A DNA stretch of 64,000 bases from Rhodanobacter sp. (GCA_030148505.1 JASBTI010000016.1:186001-250000), one strand, 5' to 3'. Positions 29,468 to 39,495 are shown, numbered from the stretch's first letter. A program made the numbers and translations. The notes: a model not told the origin generated them from the sequence alone.

Positions 29468-30319
29468 ATGACTCCCCGCACCGAACATCACTGCGCATTG
29501 CAAGGACGGCGCATCGCCGTTCCCGAATCCCGCGAGCTGGACGTGTTTGCCACGCTGCTTGAACGACGCGGGGCGACGGTGTTGCGCTGCCCGTTGATCG
29601 ACATTCGCGACGCGCCCGACCCGGCGCCGGTACTGGCCTGGCTGCACCTGTTCTGCGCTGGCGGCTGCGATGACCTGATCGTCTTCACCGGCGAAGGGCT
29701 GCGCCGCCTGATGGGTGCACTGGAGCGACATGCGCCGGCGTTGCGCGAGCGTTTTGTCAGCCGACTGGGCGAGGTACGCAAGATTGCCCGCGGCCCCAAG
29801 CCGGGGCGGGTGCTACGCGAATGGGGATTGAAACCCGAACGCATCGCCGAGCCGGCCACCACGCCCGGGGTGATCGCCCTGCTGCGGAGCCTGAACCTGC
29901 ATGGCCGACGGGTCGGCGTGCAACTGTACGGCAGCGAGCCAAACGTGCCGCTGATGGATTTTCTCGGTACCGTCGGCGCCCGGGTCTTGCCGGTGGCGCC
30001 CTACGTGTATGCCGATGCGGCCGCGGATATCGAAGTACTGGCCCTGATCGAACGGATGCATCAGGGCGACATCGATGCGATCGCATTCACCAGCATGCAG
30101 CAGGTGCAGCGGTTGTTCCGGGTGGCCGAGGCACAGCAGCAAGGTGAGCTGCTGCGGCGGGCACTGGCACGCACCATGGTGGCGGCAATCGGCCCGGTGG
30201 TGGCCGATGTGCTCCTTGCGCGGGGCGTGCAGCCACAGGTGATTCCACTCGACAGTTACTACCTGAAGCCGCTTGCCCAGGCATTGATACGTCATTTCGA
30301 TACCCGGCCCGGCAATTGA
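29468..30319 (+). CDS. Uroporphyrinogen-III synthase (HemD-like), in the nitrate assimilation neighbourhood
   Basis: LQGRRIAVPESRELDVFATLLERRGATVLRCPLIDI, DDLIVFTGEGLRRL, IDAIAFTSMQQVQRLF, AAIGPVVADVLLARGV. Confidence 0.85.
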   Translation: MTPRTEHHCALQGRRIAVPESRELDVFATLLERRGATVLRCPLIDIRDAPDPAPVLAWLHLFCAGGCDDLIVFTGEGLRRLMGALERHAPALRERFVSRLGEVRKIARGPKPGRVLREWGLKPERIAEPATTPGVIALLRSLNLHGRRVGVQLYGSEPNVPLMDFLGTVGARVLPVAPYVYADAAADIEVLALIERMHQGDIDAIAFTSMQQVQRLFRVAEAQQQGELLRRALARTMVAAIGPVVADVLLARGVQPQVIPLDSYYLKPLAQALIRHFDTRPGN

Positions 30320-30328
30320 TCGCCAGCG

Positions 30329-33037
30329 TCAGGCGATCGCCACGGCGTGAACCTCCGCGATCAGCTGTCGCAACTCCGGCACGCATGAACCGCAATTGCC
30401 GCCTGCCTGCAGGTGGGCGGTGATCTGTGCGGGACGATCGAAACCCTGTGCGCGGATCGCCTCGCAGATGGTACGGCGGCCTACCCCGAAGCAGGAGCAC
30501 ACCATCGGCCCGCTGTCGGTGCCCGGCCCCGGCAGTTCGCCGACCAGCAGGCCGACCCGGTCGGACTCCTGCAGCCGCTCCTGCGCAAACAAGCCCGCCA
30601 ACCAGGTGCGTGCGGGCAATTCCGGCCGCGACGAGAGAAACACACAGGACTCGATGCGCTCGTCGACCACGTGCACGGCGCGATAGACGCCCGCGCCGCG
30701 ATCTTCATATTCGAGCCAGTCGGCCTGCGGGCTCTCGGCACCGAGCCATGTCCGCGCCCATGCACCGCAGTCGGGCGGCCGCTGGTGGCAGGCGACCTCA
30801 TATCGCAGGAAGCGGTCGCCCTGGATCGACGTCCAGTAGGTCAGCTCGTCCGCTGGCAGAGGCTGCCGGCTGAGGGCGAAGCCGTACCAGCGCACGGCAA
30901 GGGGCTCCACCCGAACCGGCGTATGCTTGAACTCTGGCTCGCCGGAGATCGGGTCGACCACCGGATTGACCAGGCTGCCGACCCGGGCATCCGAAGCGAA
31001 TTCGTCGTTCCAGTGGATCGGCACGAACACATTGCCGTTCAATACCCCGCCACTGTGCTGTACACGGGCCACCAGCGTGCCCCAGCGCGAATGCACCCGC
31101 GCCAGCTCACCTTCGCGCACGCCGCACAGCAGGGCATCGCGCGGGTGCATGTCAATGAACGGTTCGGGGGTGTGTCCGCACAATCGAGGTGACTTGCCGG
31201 TGCGTGTCATGGTGTGCCACTGATCGCGGACACGACCGGTATTGAGGATCAGCGGATACTCGCGATCAGGCGCATGTACCGGTCTACGCGCAACGGTGGG
31301 AACGAAGCGGGCGCGCCCGTCGGCGTGCGCATAGCGTCCGTCGGCGAACAACCGCGCGCTACCCGTGCCGCCTGCCCGTATCGGCCACTGCACCGGCGTG
31401 AGCGCGTCGTAGGCTTCGCGGCCGAGACCGGCCAGGCCGCCAAGATCAAGTACTCTGCGTGCGGCAGGACGTCCATCGGCCTGCACGTCGTGATTGCGGC
31501 ACGCCGTAAGCCGGACGTGCTCATCGAAGATCTCGTGTGCATCGGCAAAATCGAAACCCTGTTCGAAGCCCATGCGCCGGGCGACATCGCACACGATGCG
31601 CCAGTCCGCGCGCGCTTCGCCCGGCACCGGCAGAAAGGCACGCTGGCGCGAGATGCGCCGTTCGGAATTGGTGACGGTGCCGTCTTTCTCGCCCCAGCCC
31701 AGCGCAGGCAACAGTACATGGGCGAAGGCGTTAGTATCGGTGCGTTCGACGATGTCCGAGCTCACTACCAGCTCGCAATTCGCCAGCGCGCGCTTGACCC
31801 GATCGGCATCGGGCAGGCTGACCACCGGATTGGTGGCGATGATCCAGACGGCCTTCACCCGGCCTTGCGCGATCGCCTCGAACAGCTCTACGGCCTTCAG
31901 TCCCGGTCGCTCGGCGATGCGCGGCGACTGCCAGAACGTCTGTACGATGTCGCGATGGACGGGGTTGGTCAGCGCCATGTGCGCGGCCAGCATGTTGGCC
32001 AGCCCACCCACTTCGCGGCCGCCCATCGCGTTCGGCTGGCCGGTGATCGAGAAGGGTCCCATGCCCGGCCGGCCGATGCGACCGGTGAGCAGGTGGCAGT
32101 TGATGATGCTGTTGACCTTGTCGGTGCCGCTGGAGGACTGGTTCACGCCCTGCGAAAACAGGCTGACGGTTTTTTCGTGGCGCGCGAACAAGTCGTAGAA
32201 GGCCAGCAGCTCGGCCAGCTGCACGCCGCAGATGCGGGCAACCTCGGCCGGATCGTCGGCATCCGACGCGGCCGCCGCCAGGGCCTCGGCGAAGCCTGCG
32301 GTATGCGCCTCGACGAAGTCCGCCTCCATCGCACCCTGTCGCGACAGGAAGGCCAGCAGGCCGTTGAACAGCCAGACGTCGGTACCGGGCTTGATCGGCA
32401 GGTGCAGGTCGGCCGAATCGGCGGTCGCGGTCCGGCGCGGGTCGATCACCACCAGTCGCAGCGAGGGGCGTGCCTCCCTGGCCTCGGCAATCCGCTGGAA
32501 CACGATGGGATGGCACCAGGCGGTATTCGAGCCAATCAGCACCACCAGCTCGGCCAGCTCCAGATCCTCGTAACAGCCCGGCACCAGGTCTTCGCCGAAC
32601 GCGCGCGCGTGTCCGGCCACGGCGGAGGACATGCACAGCCGCGAATTGGTGTCGATATTGGCGCTGCCGAGATAGCCCTTGGCGAGCTTGTTGACGACGT
32701 AATAATCCTCGGTAAGCAACTGGCCGGAGACATAGAACGCCACCGCATCCGGGCCATGTTCGTCGATGATCCGGCGGAACCCGCGTGCCACCCGATCCAG
32801 TGCTTCGTCCCAGCTTGCTCGACGTGGCACCGCACCCGGTTCGCGCAGCAGCGGATGCAGCAGGCGTCCCTGCAGTGCGACGGTTTCGCCCAGCGCCGCA
32901 CCCTTCACGCACATGCGACCGGCGCTGGAGGCGTGTTGCGGATCGCCTGCCACGTTCACGGCGCCGGCCGTATCGATGCTGGCCAGCACGCCGCAGCCCA
33001 CGCCGCAATAAGGACAGGTGGTGGCGATGGCGTTCAT
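30329..33037 (-). CDS. nasA: Assimilatory nitrate reductase catalytic subunit (molybdopterin, with C-terminal BFD-type [2Fe-2S] domain)
   Basis: TTCPYCGVGCGVLASID, NTGRVRDQWHTMTRTGKSPRL, C-terminal VCSCFGVGRRTICEAIRAQGF...GGNCGSCVPELR; start overlaps upstream stop by 4 nt. Confidence 0.95.
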   Translation of the reverse strand: MNAIATTCPYCGVGCGVLASIDTAGAVNVAGDPQHASSAGRMCVKGAALGETVALQGRLLHPLLREPGAVPRRASWDEALDRVARGFRRIIDEHGPDAVAFYVSGQLLTEDYYVVNKLAKGYLGSANIDTNSRLCMSSAVAGHARAFGEDLVPGCYEDLELAELVVLIGSNTAWCHPIVFQRIAEAREARPSLRLVVIDPRRTATADSADLHLPIKPGTDVWLFNGLLAFLSRQGAMEADFVEAHTAGFAEALAAAASDADDPAEVARICGVQLAELLAFYDLFARHEKTVSLFSQGVNQSSSGTDKVNSIINCHLLTGRIGRPGMGPFSITGQPNAMGGREVGGLANMLAAHMALTNPVHRDIVQTFWQSPRIAERPGLKAVELFEAIAQGRVKAVWIIATNPVVSLPDADRVKRALANCELVVSSDIVERTDTNAFAHVLLPALGWGEKDGTVTNSERRISRQRAFLPVPGEARADWRIVCDVARRMGFEQGFDFADAHEIFDEHVRLTACRNHDVQADGRPAARRVLDLGGLAGLGREAYDALTPVQWPIRAGGTGSARLFADGRYAHADGRARFVPTVARRPVHAPDREYPLILNTGRVRDQWHTMTRTGKSPRLCGHTPEPFIDMHPRDALLCGVREGELARVHSRWGTLVARVQHSGGVLNGNVFVPIHWNDEFASDARVGSLVNPVVDPISGEPEFKHTPVRVEPLAVRWYGFALSRQPLPADELTYWTSIQGDRFLRYEVACHQRPPDCGAWARTWLGAESPQADWLEYEDRGAGVYRAVHVVDERIESCVFLSSRPELPARTWLAGLFAQERLQESDRVGLLVGELPGPGTDSGPMVCSCFGVGRRTICEAIRAQGFDRPAQITAHLQAGGNCGSCVPELRQLIAEVHAVAIA

Positions 33038-34281
33038 GCCACCGCCCGTGTGCCATCGTCGTCGGACAGATTGCAAAAGCGCTTGCCGAACAGCAGGCGG
33101 TGGCGGAACAAGGTGATGTCGGTCGCGTTGCGGATCAGTTCGAAATACCAGCCGCCGTCCACGACATCGCCGTAGAGCACCGCGCCGATCACCCGATTGT
33201 CCTTGAGTACCAGCCGCTTGTAGATGCCGCGGCGCGGATCGCGCAGCACGATATCCTCGGTGCCCGCGCCGCCGATGAAATCACCGGCCGAATACACGTC
33301 GACGCCGGTGACCTTGAGCTTGGTAGCGGTCTGTGTGGCGCGATAGCGGCGATGACCGAAACGGGCCAGATGCGCGGCACAGACCCGCGCCTGTTCCCAT
33401 ACTGGCGCCACCAGCCCGAACGTGGCCTGGCGATGCTGCACGCATTCGCCCACCGCGTAGATGCTGGGGTCATAGGTCTGCAAGGTGTCGTCCACCACGA
33501 TGCCACGCTCGCAATGCAGTCCGCTGGATCTGGCCAGCGCGATGTCCGGCCGCACGCCGACCGCCATCACCACCAGATCGGCATCGATGCGAATGCCGTC
33601 GGCCAGCGCCACGCCCTCGACGCGTTCGTCGCCGTACAGCGCCACGGTGTCCGCATTGAGCCGCAAGGTCAGGCCGCGTGCTTGCAGCTTGCTGGCGAGC
33701 AAGCTGGCGGCGTCGGCATTGAGCTGCTGGTCCAGCAAAACATTGCTGCGATGGATCAAGGTGACCTGCATGCCCCGGCGTGAGAGTCCGTTGGCGGCCT
33801 CGATGCCGAGCAGCCCGCCGCCGATCACGGCGGCGCGGCGGTGCGTGCGGCTGGCGTCGAGCATCTGTTCGACGTCGTCGATACCGCGAAAGCCGATCAC
33901 GCCCGGCAACTCGCGTCCCGGCACCGGCAGCATGAAAGGTTGCGAACCGGTGGCGATCAGCAACCGTTCGTAGTCCAGTTCCACGCCGCTGGCCGAACGT
34001 ACCCGCTGGCGCCGCCGGTCGATCGCCACCACCGGATCGCCGGCATGCAGGGCAATACCCTGGCTGGCATACCACGCGGGGGTGTTGAGCATGATGTCGT
34101 CCGTGCTCTTTTCGCCGCTGAGCAGCAGCGACAGCAGGATGCGGTTGTAGTTGCCGTAAGGCTCGCTGCCGAACACGCTGATGTCGTACAGATCGGGAGC
34201 GAGTTGCAGCAACTCCTCCACTGCGCGCATGCCGGCCATGCCGTTGCCGATCACCACCAGTCCTGGCCGTTGCGCGCTCAC
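33034..34281 (-). CDS. FAD-dependent NAD(P)H-nitrite-reductase-like oxidoreductase, GTG start overlapping the nirD stop
   Basis: LVVIGNGMAGMRAVEELLQ, AAVIGGGLLGIEAANGLSRRGMQV, VDVYSAGDFIGG; the longer ORF start (34749) lies out of frame over nirD/nirB and is rejected. Confidence 0.88.
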   Translation of the reverse strand: MSAQRPGLVVIGNGMAGMRAVEELLQLAPDLYDISVFGSEPYGNYNRILLSLLLSGEKSTDDIMLNTPAWYASQGIALHAGDPVVAIDRRRQRVRSASGVELDYERLLIATGSQPFMLPVPGRELPGVIGFRGIDDVEQMLDASRTHRRAAVIGGGLLGIEAANGLSRRGMQVTLIHRSNVLLDQQLNADAASLLASKLQARGLTLRLNADTVALYGDERVEGVALADGIRIDADLVVMAVGVRPDIALARSSGLHCERGIVVDDTLQTYDPSIYAVGECVQHRQATFGLVAPVWEQARVCAAHLARFGHRRYRATQTATKLKVTGVDVYSAGDFIGGAGTEDIVLRDPRRGIYKRLVLKDNRVIGAVLYGDVVDGGWYFELIRNATDITLFRHRLLFGKRFCNLSDDDGTRAVA

Positions 34282-34625
34282 CGGGCAGTGGGCCCGACCC
34301 GTACCCGGCCGTCCGCGCCAAGGCGCACGGACCAGACGCGAACCGAGTGCTCTGGCGCCTCGATGCACTCCCCGGTGCACAGATCGAAATGCTGCTTGTA
34401 GATCGGCGAGGCCACCACGGTGCGTTCGCCCAGGCTGCCGACCAATCCGCGCGAAAGCACGGCGGCATGAGCATTGGGATCGAAGTTGCCGATGGCGTAC
34501 AGCTCGCGTTCGCCGACCCGGAACACCGCCACCTGTTCGCCGTCGACCAAGGCGCAGACGCCGGTATCGGGGACGATGTCGTCGAGCGCGCAGATGTCGG
34601 TCCAGCCCTGCATCATGTCGTTCAT
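34278..34625 (-). CDS. nirD: Nitrite reductase (NADH) small subunit NirD
   Basis: WTDICALDDIVPDTGVCALVDGEQVAVFRVGERELYAIGNFDPNAHAAVLSRG...ASPIYKQHFDLCTGECIE; 4-nt overlap with nirB. Confidence 0.95.
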   Translation of the reverse strand: MNDMMQGWTDICALDDIVPDTGVCALVDGEQVAVFRVGERELYAIGNFDPNAHAAVLSRGLVGSLGERTVVASPIYKQHFDLCTGECIEAPEHSVRVWSVRLGADGRVRVGPTAR

Positions 34626-37189
34626 TCCGTCTCGACCGTGATCGGGATGCGCCTCGGACGTTCGCGCTTTTCCGCCGCTGTGGCCGGGCGAATCTGCCCG
34701 CGCTCGGAGACGAAACTGACGTTGTCGTCGCCGGCGTTGCTGTTGACAAAGTGCTGGAAGCGCCGGCGCGTCGGCGGGTCGTTGACGGCCTTCTTCCATT
34801 CGCATTCGTAGGCGTTCACCACCTGTTGCATCTCCGTCTCCAGTTCGGCGGCCAGTCCAAGGGTGTCGTGCACAATTACGTCGCGGAGGTAGTCCAGGCC
34901 GCCCTCGAGGTTGTCGCGCCATACGCTGGTACGCTGCAGGCGGTCGGCGGTACGGATGTAGAACATCAGGAAGCGGTCGATGTAGGCAATCAGCGTCGGC
35001 GTATCCAGATCGCCGACCAGCAGCTCGGCATGACGGGGTTTCATGCCGCCGTTACCGCAGACATACAGGTTCCAGCCCTTTTCGGTGGCGATCACGCCGA
35101 CGTCCTTGCCCTGCGCCTCGGCGCATTCGCGGGTGCAGCCGGACACCGCGAACTTCAGCTTGTGCGGCGAGCGCAGACCCTTGTAGCGATTCTCCAGGTT
35201 GATGGCGGTGCCGACCGCATCCTGTACGCCATAGCGGCACCAGCTGGAGCCGACGCACGATTTAACCGTGCGCAGCGACTTGCCGTAGGCATGGCCCGAC
35301 TCGAAGCCCGCCGCAATCAGCGCCTCCCAGATCATGGGCAGCTGCTCCAGCCGCGCGCCAAACATGTCGACCCGCTGGCCGCCGGTGATCTTGGTGTAGA
35401 GACCGTATTTTCTGGCGATCTGTCCCACCGCGATTAGGCCATCCGGCGTCACCTCGCCGCCGGGCATGCGCGGCACCACCGAGTAGCTGCCGTCCTTCTG
35501 GATATTGGCGAGAAAATAGTCGTTGGAATCCTGCAGCGAGGCGTGTTCCTTCTGCAGCACGAATTCATTCCAGCAAGAGGCCAGGATGCTGGCTATCGTG
35601 GGCTTGCAGATGTCGCAACCCAGACCCTTGCCGTGGCGGGCCAGCAGTTCGTCGAAACGCCGGATGCGCTCCACCCGCACCAGGTGATAGAGCTCCTGCC
35701 GCGAGTAGGCGAAGTGCTCGCACAGGTGATTGTTCACCGCCAGGCCCTGGCGTTTCATTTCGGCCTTCATGATCTGCGTCGCCAGTGGCACGCAGCCGCC
35801 GCAGCTGGTGCCGGCCTTGGTGGCCGCCTTCAAGGCGCCGATGGACATCGCCCCCGCACTCACCGCGTCGCACAGCTGGCCCTTGGAGACGTTGTTGCAG
35901 GAACAGATTTGCGCTGACGCCGGCAATGCGTCGATACCCAGGCCGGGTTTGGCCTGACCGTCGGCGGACGGGAGAATCAGGAATTCCGGTGCCGCGGGCA
36001 GTTCGATGCCGTTGAGCAGCATCTGCAGCAATGTCCCGTATTCGGTCGCGTCGCCGACCAGCACGCCGCCCAGCAACCGCTTGCCGTCGGCGGAGACCAC
36101 CAGCTTCTTGTAGACCTGCTTGCGCTCGTCGCTGAACTGGTAGGTGCGACTGCCGGGGGTGGCGCCGTGCGCATCGCCGATGCTGGCCACGTCCACGCCC
36201 ATCAACTTGAGTTTGGTGGACATGTCGGCACCGGTAAACTCGGGTGCGTTGGTCGCCGACCGCTTGCGTTTGATCAAGGCGCCGAGATGAGCGGCGACGA
36301 TGCGCGCCATGTCGTAGCCCGGGGCCACCAGGCCGAAAATCTTGCCGCCCCAAAGCGCGCATTCGCCGATCGCGTAGACATCCCGATCGCGGGTGCGGCA
36401 AAAATTGTCGATGCGGATGCCGCCGCGTTCGCCCACCCCCAGCTCGCTCTGTCGGGCCAGGTCGTCGCGCGGGCGGATACCGGCGGAAAACACGATCATG
36501 TCCGTTTCGAGATAGCTGCCGTCGGCGAACTGCATGCGGTGGCGTGCGGTTTCGCCATCGATGATCGCCTGTGTCCCTTTCTGCGTATGTACGGTGACGC
36601 CCAGCTCCTCGATCTTCCGTTGCAGCATGCGCCCGCCACCGTCGTCCATTTGCACCGCCATCAGGCGCGGAGCGAATTCGACGACATGCGCTTTCAGCCC
36701 CATGTCGCACAATGCCTTGGCACATTCCAGCCCCAGCAGACCGCCGCCGACGACCACGCCGACGCGGGAGCGCGCACCCCACTCGGCCATGGCCTGCAGG
36801 TCTTCGATCGTGCGGTAAACCAGACAGGCCGGCCGGTCGTTGCCGGGGATGGGGGGGACGAACGGTGTGGAGCCGGTGGCGAGTACCAGCTTATCGTAGC
36901 GAATGATCTCGCCATCGGCGGTGACGATCTGCTTGATGGCCCGGTCGATACGCACGGCGCGGGCGTTCAGTCGCAGATCCAGGCCGGGCTGGGCGAAGAA
37001 ACCGGGGGCCGCCAGCGAGAGCTCGTCGGCGCTCTTGCCGGTGAAAAATTCCGACAGATGCACGCGATCGTACGCGACCCGCGGTTCCTCGCAGAGTACG
37101 GTGATCTCCAGTCCGGTGTGGTGGGCCGCCATCAGCTCCTCCAGCAGCTTGTGCCCGACCATGCCATTGCCAATCACGACAAGTTTCAT
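34622..37189 (-). CDS. nirB: Nitrite reductase (NADH) large subunit NirB
   Basis: MKLVVIGNGMVGHKLLEELM, ICSCNNVSKGQLCDAV, siroheme/4Fe-4S CTRECAEAQGKDVGVIATEKGWNLYVCGNGG. Confidence 0.98.
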   Translation of the reverse strand: MKLVVIGNGMVGHKLLEELMAAHHTGLEITVLCEEPRVAYDRVHLSEFFTGKSADELSLAAPGFFAQPGLDLRLNARAVRIDRAIKQIVTADGEIIRYDKLVLATGSTPFVPPIPGNDRPACLVYRTIEDLQAMAEWGARSRVGVVVGGGLLGLECAKALCDMGLKAHVVEFAPRLMAVQMDDGGGRMLQRKIEELGVTVHTQKGTQAIIDGETARHRMQFADGSYLETDMIVFSAGIRPRDDLARQSELGVGERGGIRIDNFCRTRDRDVYAIGECALWGGKIFGLVAPGYDMARIVAAHLGALIKRKRSATNAPEFTGADMSTKLKLMGVDVASIGDAHGATPGSRTYQFSDERKQVYKKLVVSADGKRLLGGVLVGDATEYGTLLQMLLNGIELPAAPEFLILPSADGQAKPGLGIDALPASAQICSCNNVSKGQLCDAVSAGAMSIGALKAATKAGTSCGGCVPLATQIMKAEMKRQGLAVNNHLCEHFAYSRQELYHLVRVERIRRFDELLARHGKGLGCDICKPTIASILASCWNEFVLQKEHASLQDSNDYFLANIQKDGSYSVVPRMPGGEVTPDGLIAVGQIARKYGLYTKITGGQRVDMFGARLEQLPMIWEALIAAGFESGHAYGKSLRTVKSCVGSSWCRYGVQDAVGTAINLENRYKGLRSPHKLKFAVSGCTRECAEAQGKDVGVIATEKGWNLYVCGNGGMKPRHAELLVGDLDTPTLIAYIDRFLMFYIRTADRLQRTSVWRDNLEGGLDYLRDVIVHDTLGLAAELETEMQQVVNAYECEWKKAVNDPPTRRRFQHFVNSNAGDDNVSFVSERGQIRPATAAEKRERPRRIPITVETE

Positions 37190-37205
37190 GTTCACCTCGA
37201 TCGAT

Positions 37206-38561
37206 TCAGTCCGTCGCCAGTGCGGCCGCCGCCGGCACCCCGCCCGCATGGCGTTGCCGCAACGCTTCCCGGTAGAGGGTTTCCTCGCGTGTCGTGTGCG
37301 CCACGCTGAAACGTACGGCCAGCGCGCACAGCGAGCCGGCGATCACGAAGCCGCCCAGCAACATGAAAGTTTCCTGCACTGAACCCGTGGCCTTGAGCAG
37401 GAAGCCCGCCGCCACCGCACCGACGTTGCCGCCCGCCCCGATGATGCCGGCCACACCCCCCAGTGCCTGGCGATCGATGAAGGGTGTCAACGCATACGTT
37501 GCCCCGCAGGCCATGTGAGTGAATAAGCCGAAACTGAGCATTGCGACAATCGCCATCGTCGCGCTGTGCACGCTGGAGAACCACAGCAAGCCCAGGCCCT
37601 CCCCCAGCATCAGGGCGAACAGGAGCCACGTGCGCGCCTTCAGGCCGCGCCAATGCGCCAACCGGTCGGAAGTCATGCCGCCGATCGCACGCGCGAACAG
37701 CGCCAGTAGCCCGAAGCTGCCGGCCGCCATGCCTGCGCTGCGTAGATTCAATCCGAAGTGGTCCACGTAATAGATCGCGGCCACGCCGTGCACAAACAGT
37801 TCGATGCCGAAGCAACAGGCATAGGTCACGAACAGCATCCACACCCGGTAGTTGCGCGTCGCCGCCAGGAACACCGCCCAGCCGCCGCGCTTTCCGCTGT
37901 CGATGGAGAAGCCGCGTGCGCGCAGCTCGGAATAGTCACCTTGGGGGCAATCCTGCGCGTACTTCCAGTACAACACGCCGACGATCAGCATCAGCACCCC
38001 GGGCACGAACATCGCTGCGCGCCAGCCCAAACCGTGCTCCACGCCCATGGCCAGCACCGCTACCAGCACCCAGGGCATCACCGACTGGGCAACCCCGGCA
38101 CCGGCGTTGCCCCAGCCGGCGGTGACCGCGTTGGCGGTGCCCACCACATTGGGCGCGAACATTACCGAGGTGTGGTACTGGGTGATCACGAAGCTGGCGC
38201 CGATGGCGCCGATCGCCAGGCGAAAGAACAGGAAGGCGTGGTAACTCTGCGCGAAGGCGATCCCGAACACCGGGATCGCGCCCAGCAGCAGCAAGCCGGT
38301 ATAGGTGCGGCGGGGACCGAAGCGGTCGCACAGCGGTCCCACCAGCAGGCGTACCAGAATCGTGATCGACACGGCGGCGATGTTGATATTCGCAATCTGG
38401 TCGTTGTCCAGGCTGAAATCGCTCTTGATCAGCGGCATCAGCGGAGCCACCGCAAACCAGGCGAAGAAACAGACAAAAAAAGCCAGCCAGCTCAGATGAA
38501 ACGCGCGCATCTGGGGGGTACCCAGATTGAAAAGTTCGATCCGCGTAGCTTTGCTTTGCAT
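37206..38561 (-). CDS. NarK/NasA-type nitrate/nitrite MFS transporter
   Basis: 12-TM MFS; FNLGTPQMRAFHLSWLAFFVCFFAWFAVAPLMPLIKSDFSL, GWGNAGAGVAQSVMP signature. Confidence 0.95.
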   Translation of the reverse strand: MQSKATRIELFNLGTPQMRAFHLSWLAFFVCFFAWFAVAPLMPLIKSDFSLDNDQIANINIAAVSITILVRLLVGPLCDRFGPRRTYTGLLLLGAIPVFGIAFAQSYHAFLFFRLAIGAIGASFVITQYHTSVMFAPNVVGTANAVTAGWGNAGAGVAQSVMPWVLVAVLAMGVEHGLGWRAAMFVPGVLMLIVGVLYWKYAQDCPQGDYSELRARGFSIDSGKRGGWAVFLAATRNYRVWMLFVTYACCFGIELFVHGVAAIYYVDHFGLNLRSAGMAAGSFGLLALFARAIGGMTSDRLAHWRGLKARTWLLFALMLGEGLGLLWFSSVHSATMAIVAMLSFGLFTHMACGATYALTPFIDRQALGGVAGIIGAGGNVGAVAAGFLLKATGSVQETFMLLGGFVIAGSLCALAVRFSVAHTTREETLYREALRQRHAGGVPAAAALATD

Positions 38562-38651
38562 TCCGACCCCCAGAGGTGGCTGGCAGCAGTGGCTGTCTAC
38601 CCGTGCTGCGTCGATGGTGACGGCGAATAACGCTCTCACGCTATGTTGCGT

Positions 38652-38667
38652 AGCAACATCCGCGCCA
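38652..38667 (-). promoter_or_regulatory. Sigma-54 promoter of the narK-type/nirBD/nasA operon
   Basis: Minus strand TGGCGCGGATGTTGCT against TGGCACGNNNNTTGCW with exact spacing; ~90 nt upstream of the transporter ATG. Confidence 0.75.
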
Positions 38668-38761
38668 TCGCCGTTGGTCCCAGTGTTCTGGGGCCTTAGA
38701 AGGGGACTCGGCGCGATAAAGCCGGTTGAGCGCACAGATATAGAGCGCCATGTGAATCGCA

Positions 38762-38769
38762 TTGCACCA
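38762..38769. promoter_or_regulatory. NtrC-type half-site upstream of the nitrate operon
   Basis: TTGCACCA about 100 bp upstream of the sigma-54 element; second half-site degenerate. Confidence 0.45.
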
Positions 38770-39033
38770 ATAACGGGCGGCTAGACGGCTGGTCGGGAAG
38801 GCTTCGGCGCGCCGCGCCGTCTGCCCGCTCACGGGGACACGAAGGCGATTCTTGCCGCAGGGGTTGGCGTCGAGCGAGTTTCCCCTGGCGAACCGCGCCG
38901 CTTCCGGGTGGGTTTTGCGAAGAGGCCTGAGGAGGACGATGATGGGCGGGAATTGGAACGCTAGCAGCTGGGCAGCGACAGCTGGCGTGCAAACCCCAAC
39001 CGACTGAGCACCCCCATCAAAGGAGAAGCTGAC

Positions 39034-39495
39034 ATGCCACGATCATCTACTGCGTTGAGTACGCCCCGGCACCAAGGATTCCTGCTTGGCAGCATGTTGC
39101 TCGTCGCCTTCGGCGGATGGGGCGTGTGTCTGCCCGCGCAGGCTGCAGCCAGCAGCCCGATGGCCAAGGCGATCGCGACCGGCAAGCAGACTTTCATGCA
39201 CGACACTTTCGGCGGCAGTGGCAAAACTTGCTCATCCTGCCATACCGATGCGGGCCAGGGTCCGACGGTGACTCCGAACGGTGGTCGTTTCCCGAGCCTG
39301 GATGCTGCCGCGACGCACTTTCCGCGTTACAACGCCCGTGCCGGCAAGGTCATTACCTTGCAGGATCAGGTCCGCGCCTGCGTGACCGGCGCCTTGGGCG
39401 GCAAGCCACCCGCAGCCGACAGCGTCACCATGACCGACTTGGTCAGTTATCTGACATCGCTGTCGCAGGGCAAGCCCATGGCGATGGGTGAGTAG
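39034..39495 (+). CDS. Periplasmic monohaem c-type cytochrome
   Basis: Signal sequence, single haem motif CSSCH (GGSGKTCSSCHTDAGQGP). Confidence 0.82.
   Translation: MPRSSTALSTPRHQGFLLGSMLLVAFGGWGVCLPAQAAASSPMAKAIATGKQTFMHDTFGGSGKTCSSCHTDAGQGPTVTPNGGRFPSLDAAATHFPRYNARAGKVITLQDQVRACVTGALGGKPPAADSVTMTDLVSYLTSLSQGKPMAMGE

Noticed and set aside
31214-33175. 653-aa plus-strand ORF opposite nasA
   Set aside because: Antisense to nasA, no recognisable domain, composition mirrors the nasA codon pattern
34282-34749. N-terminal extension of the 571-aa FAD oxidoreductase ORF
   Set aside because: Arg-rich out-of-frame translation over nirD/nirB; the real start is the GTG at 34281 overlapping the nirD stop
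34181-35437. 418-aa plus-strand ORF opposite nirD/nirB
   Set aside because: Antisense shadow ORF with no domain signature
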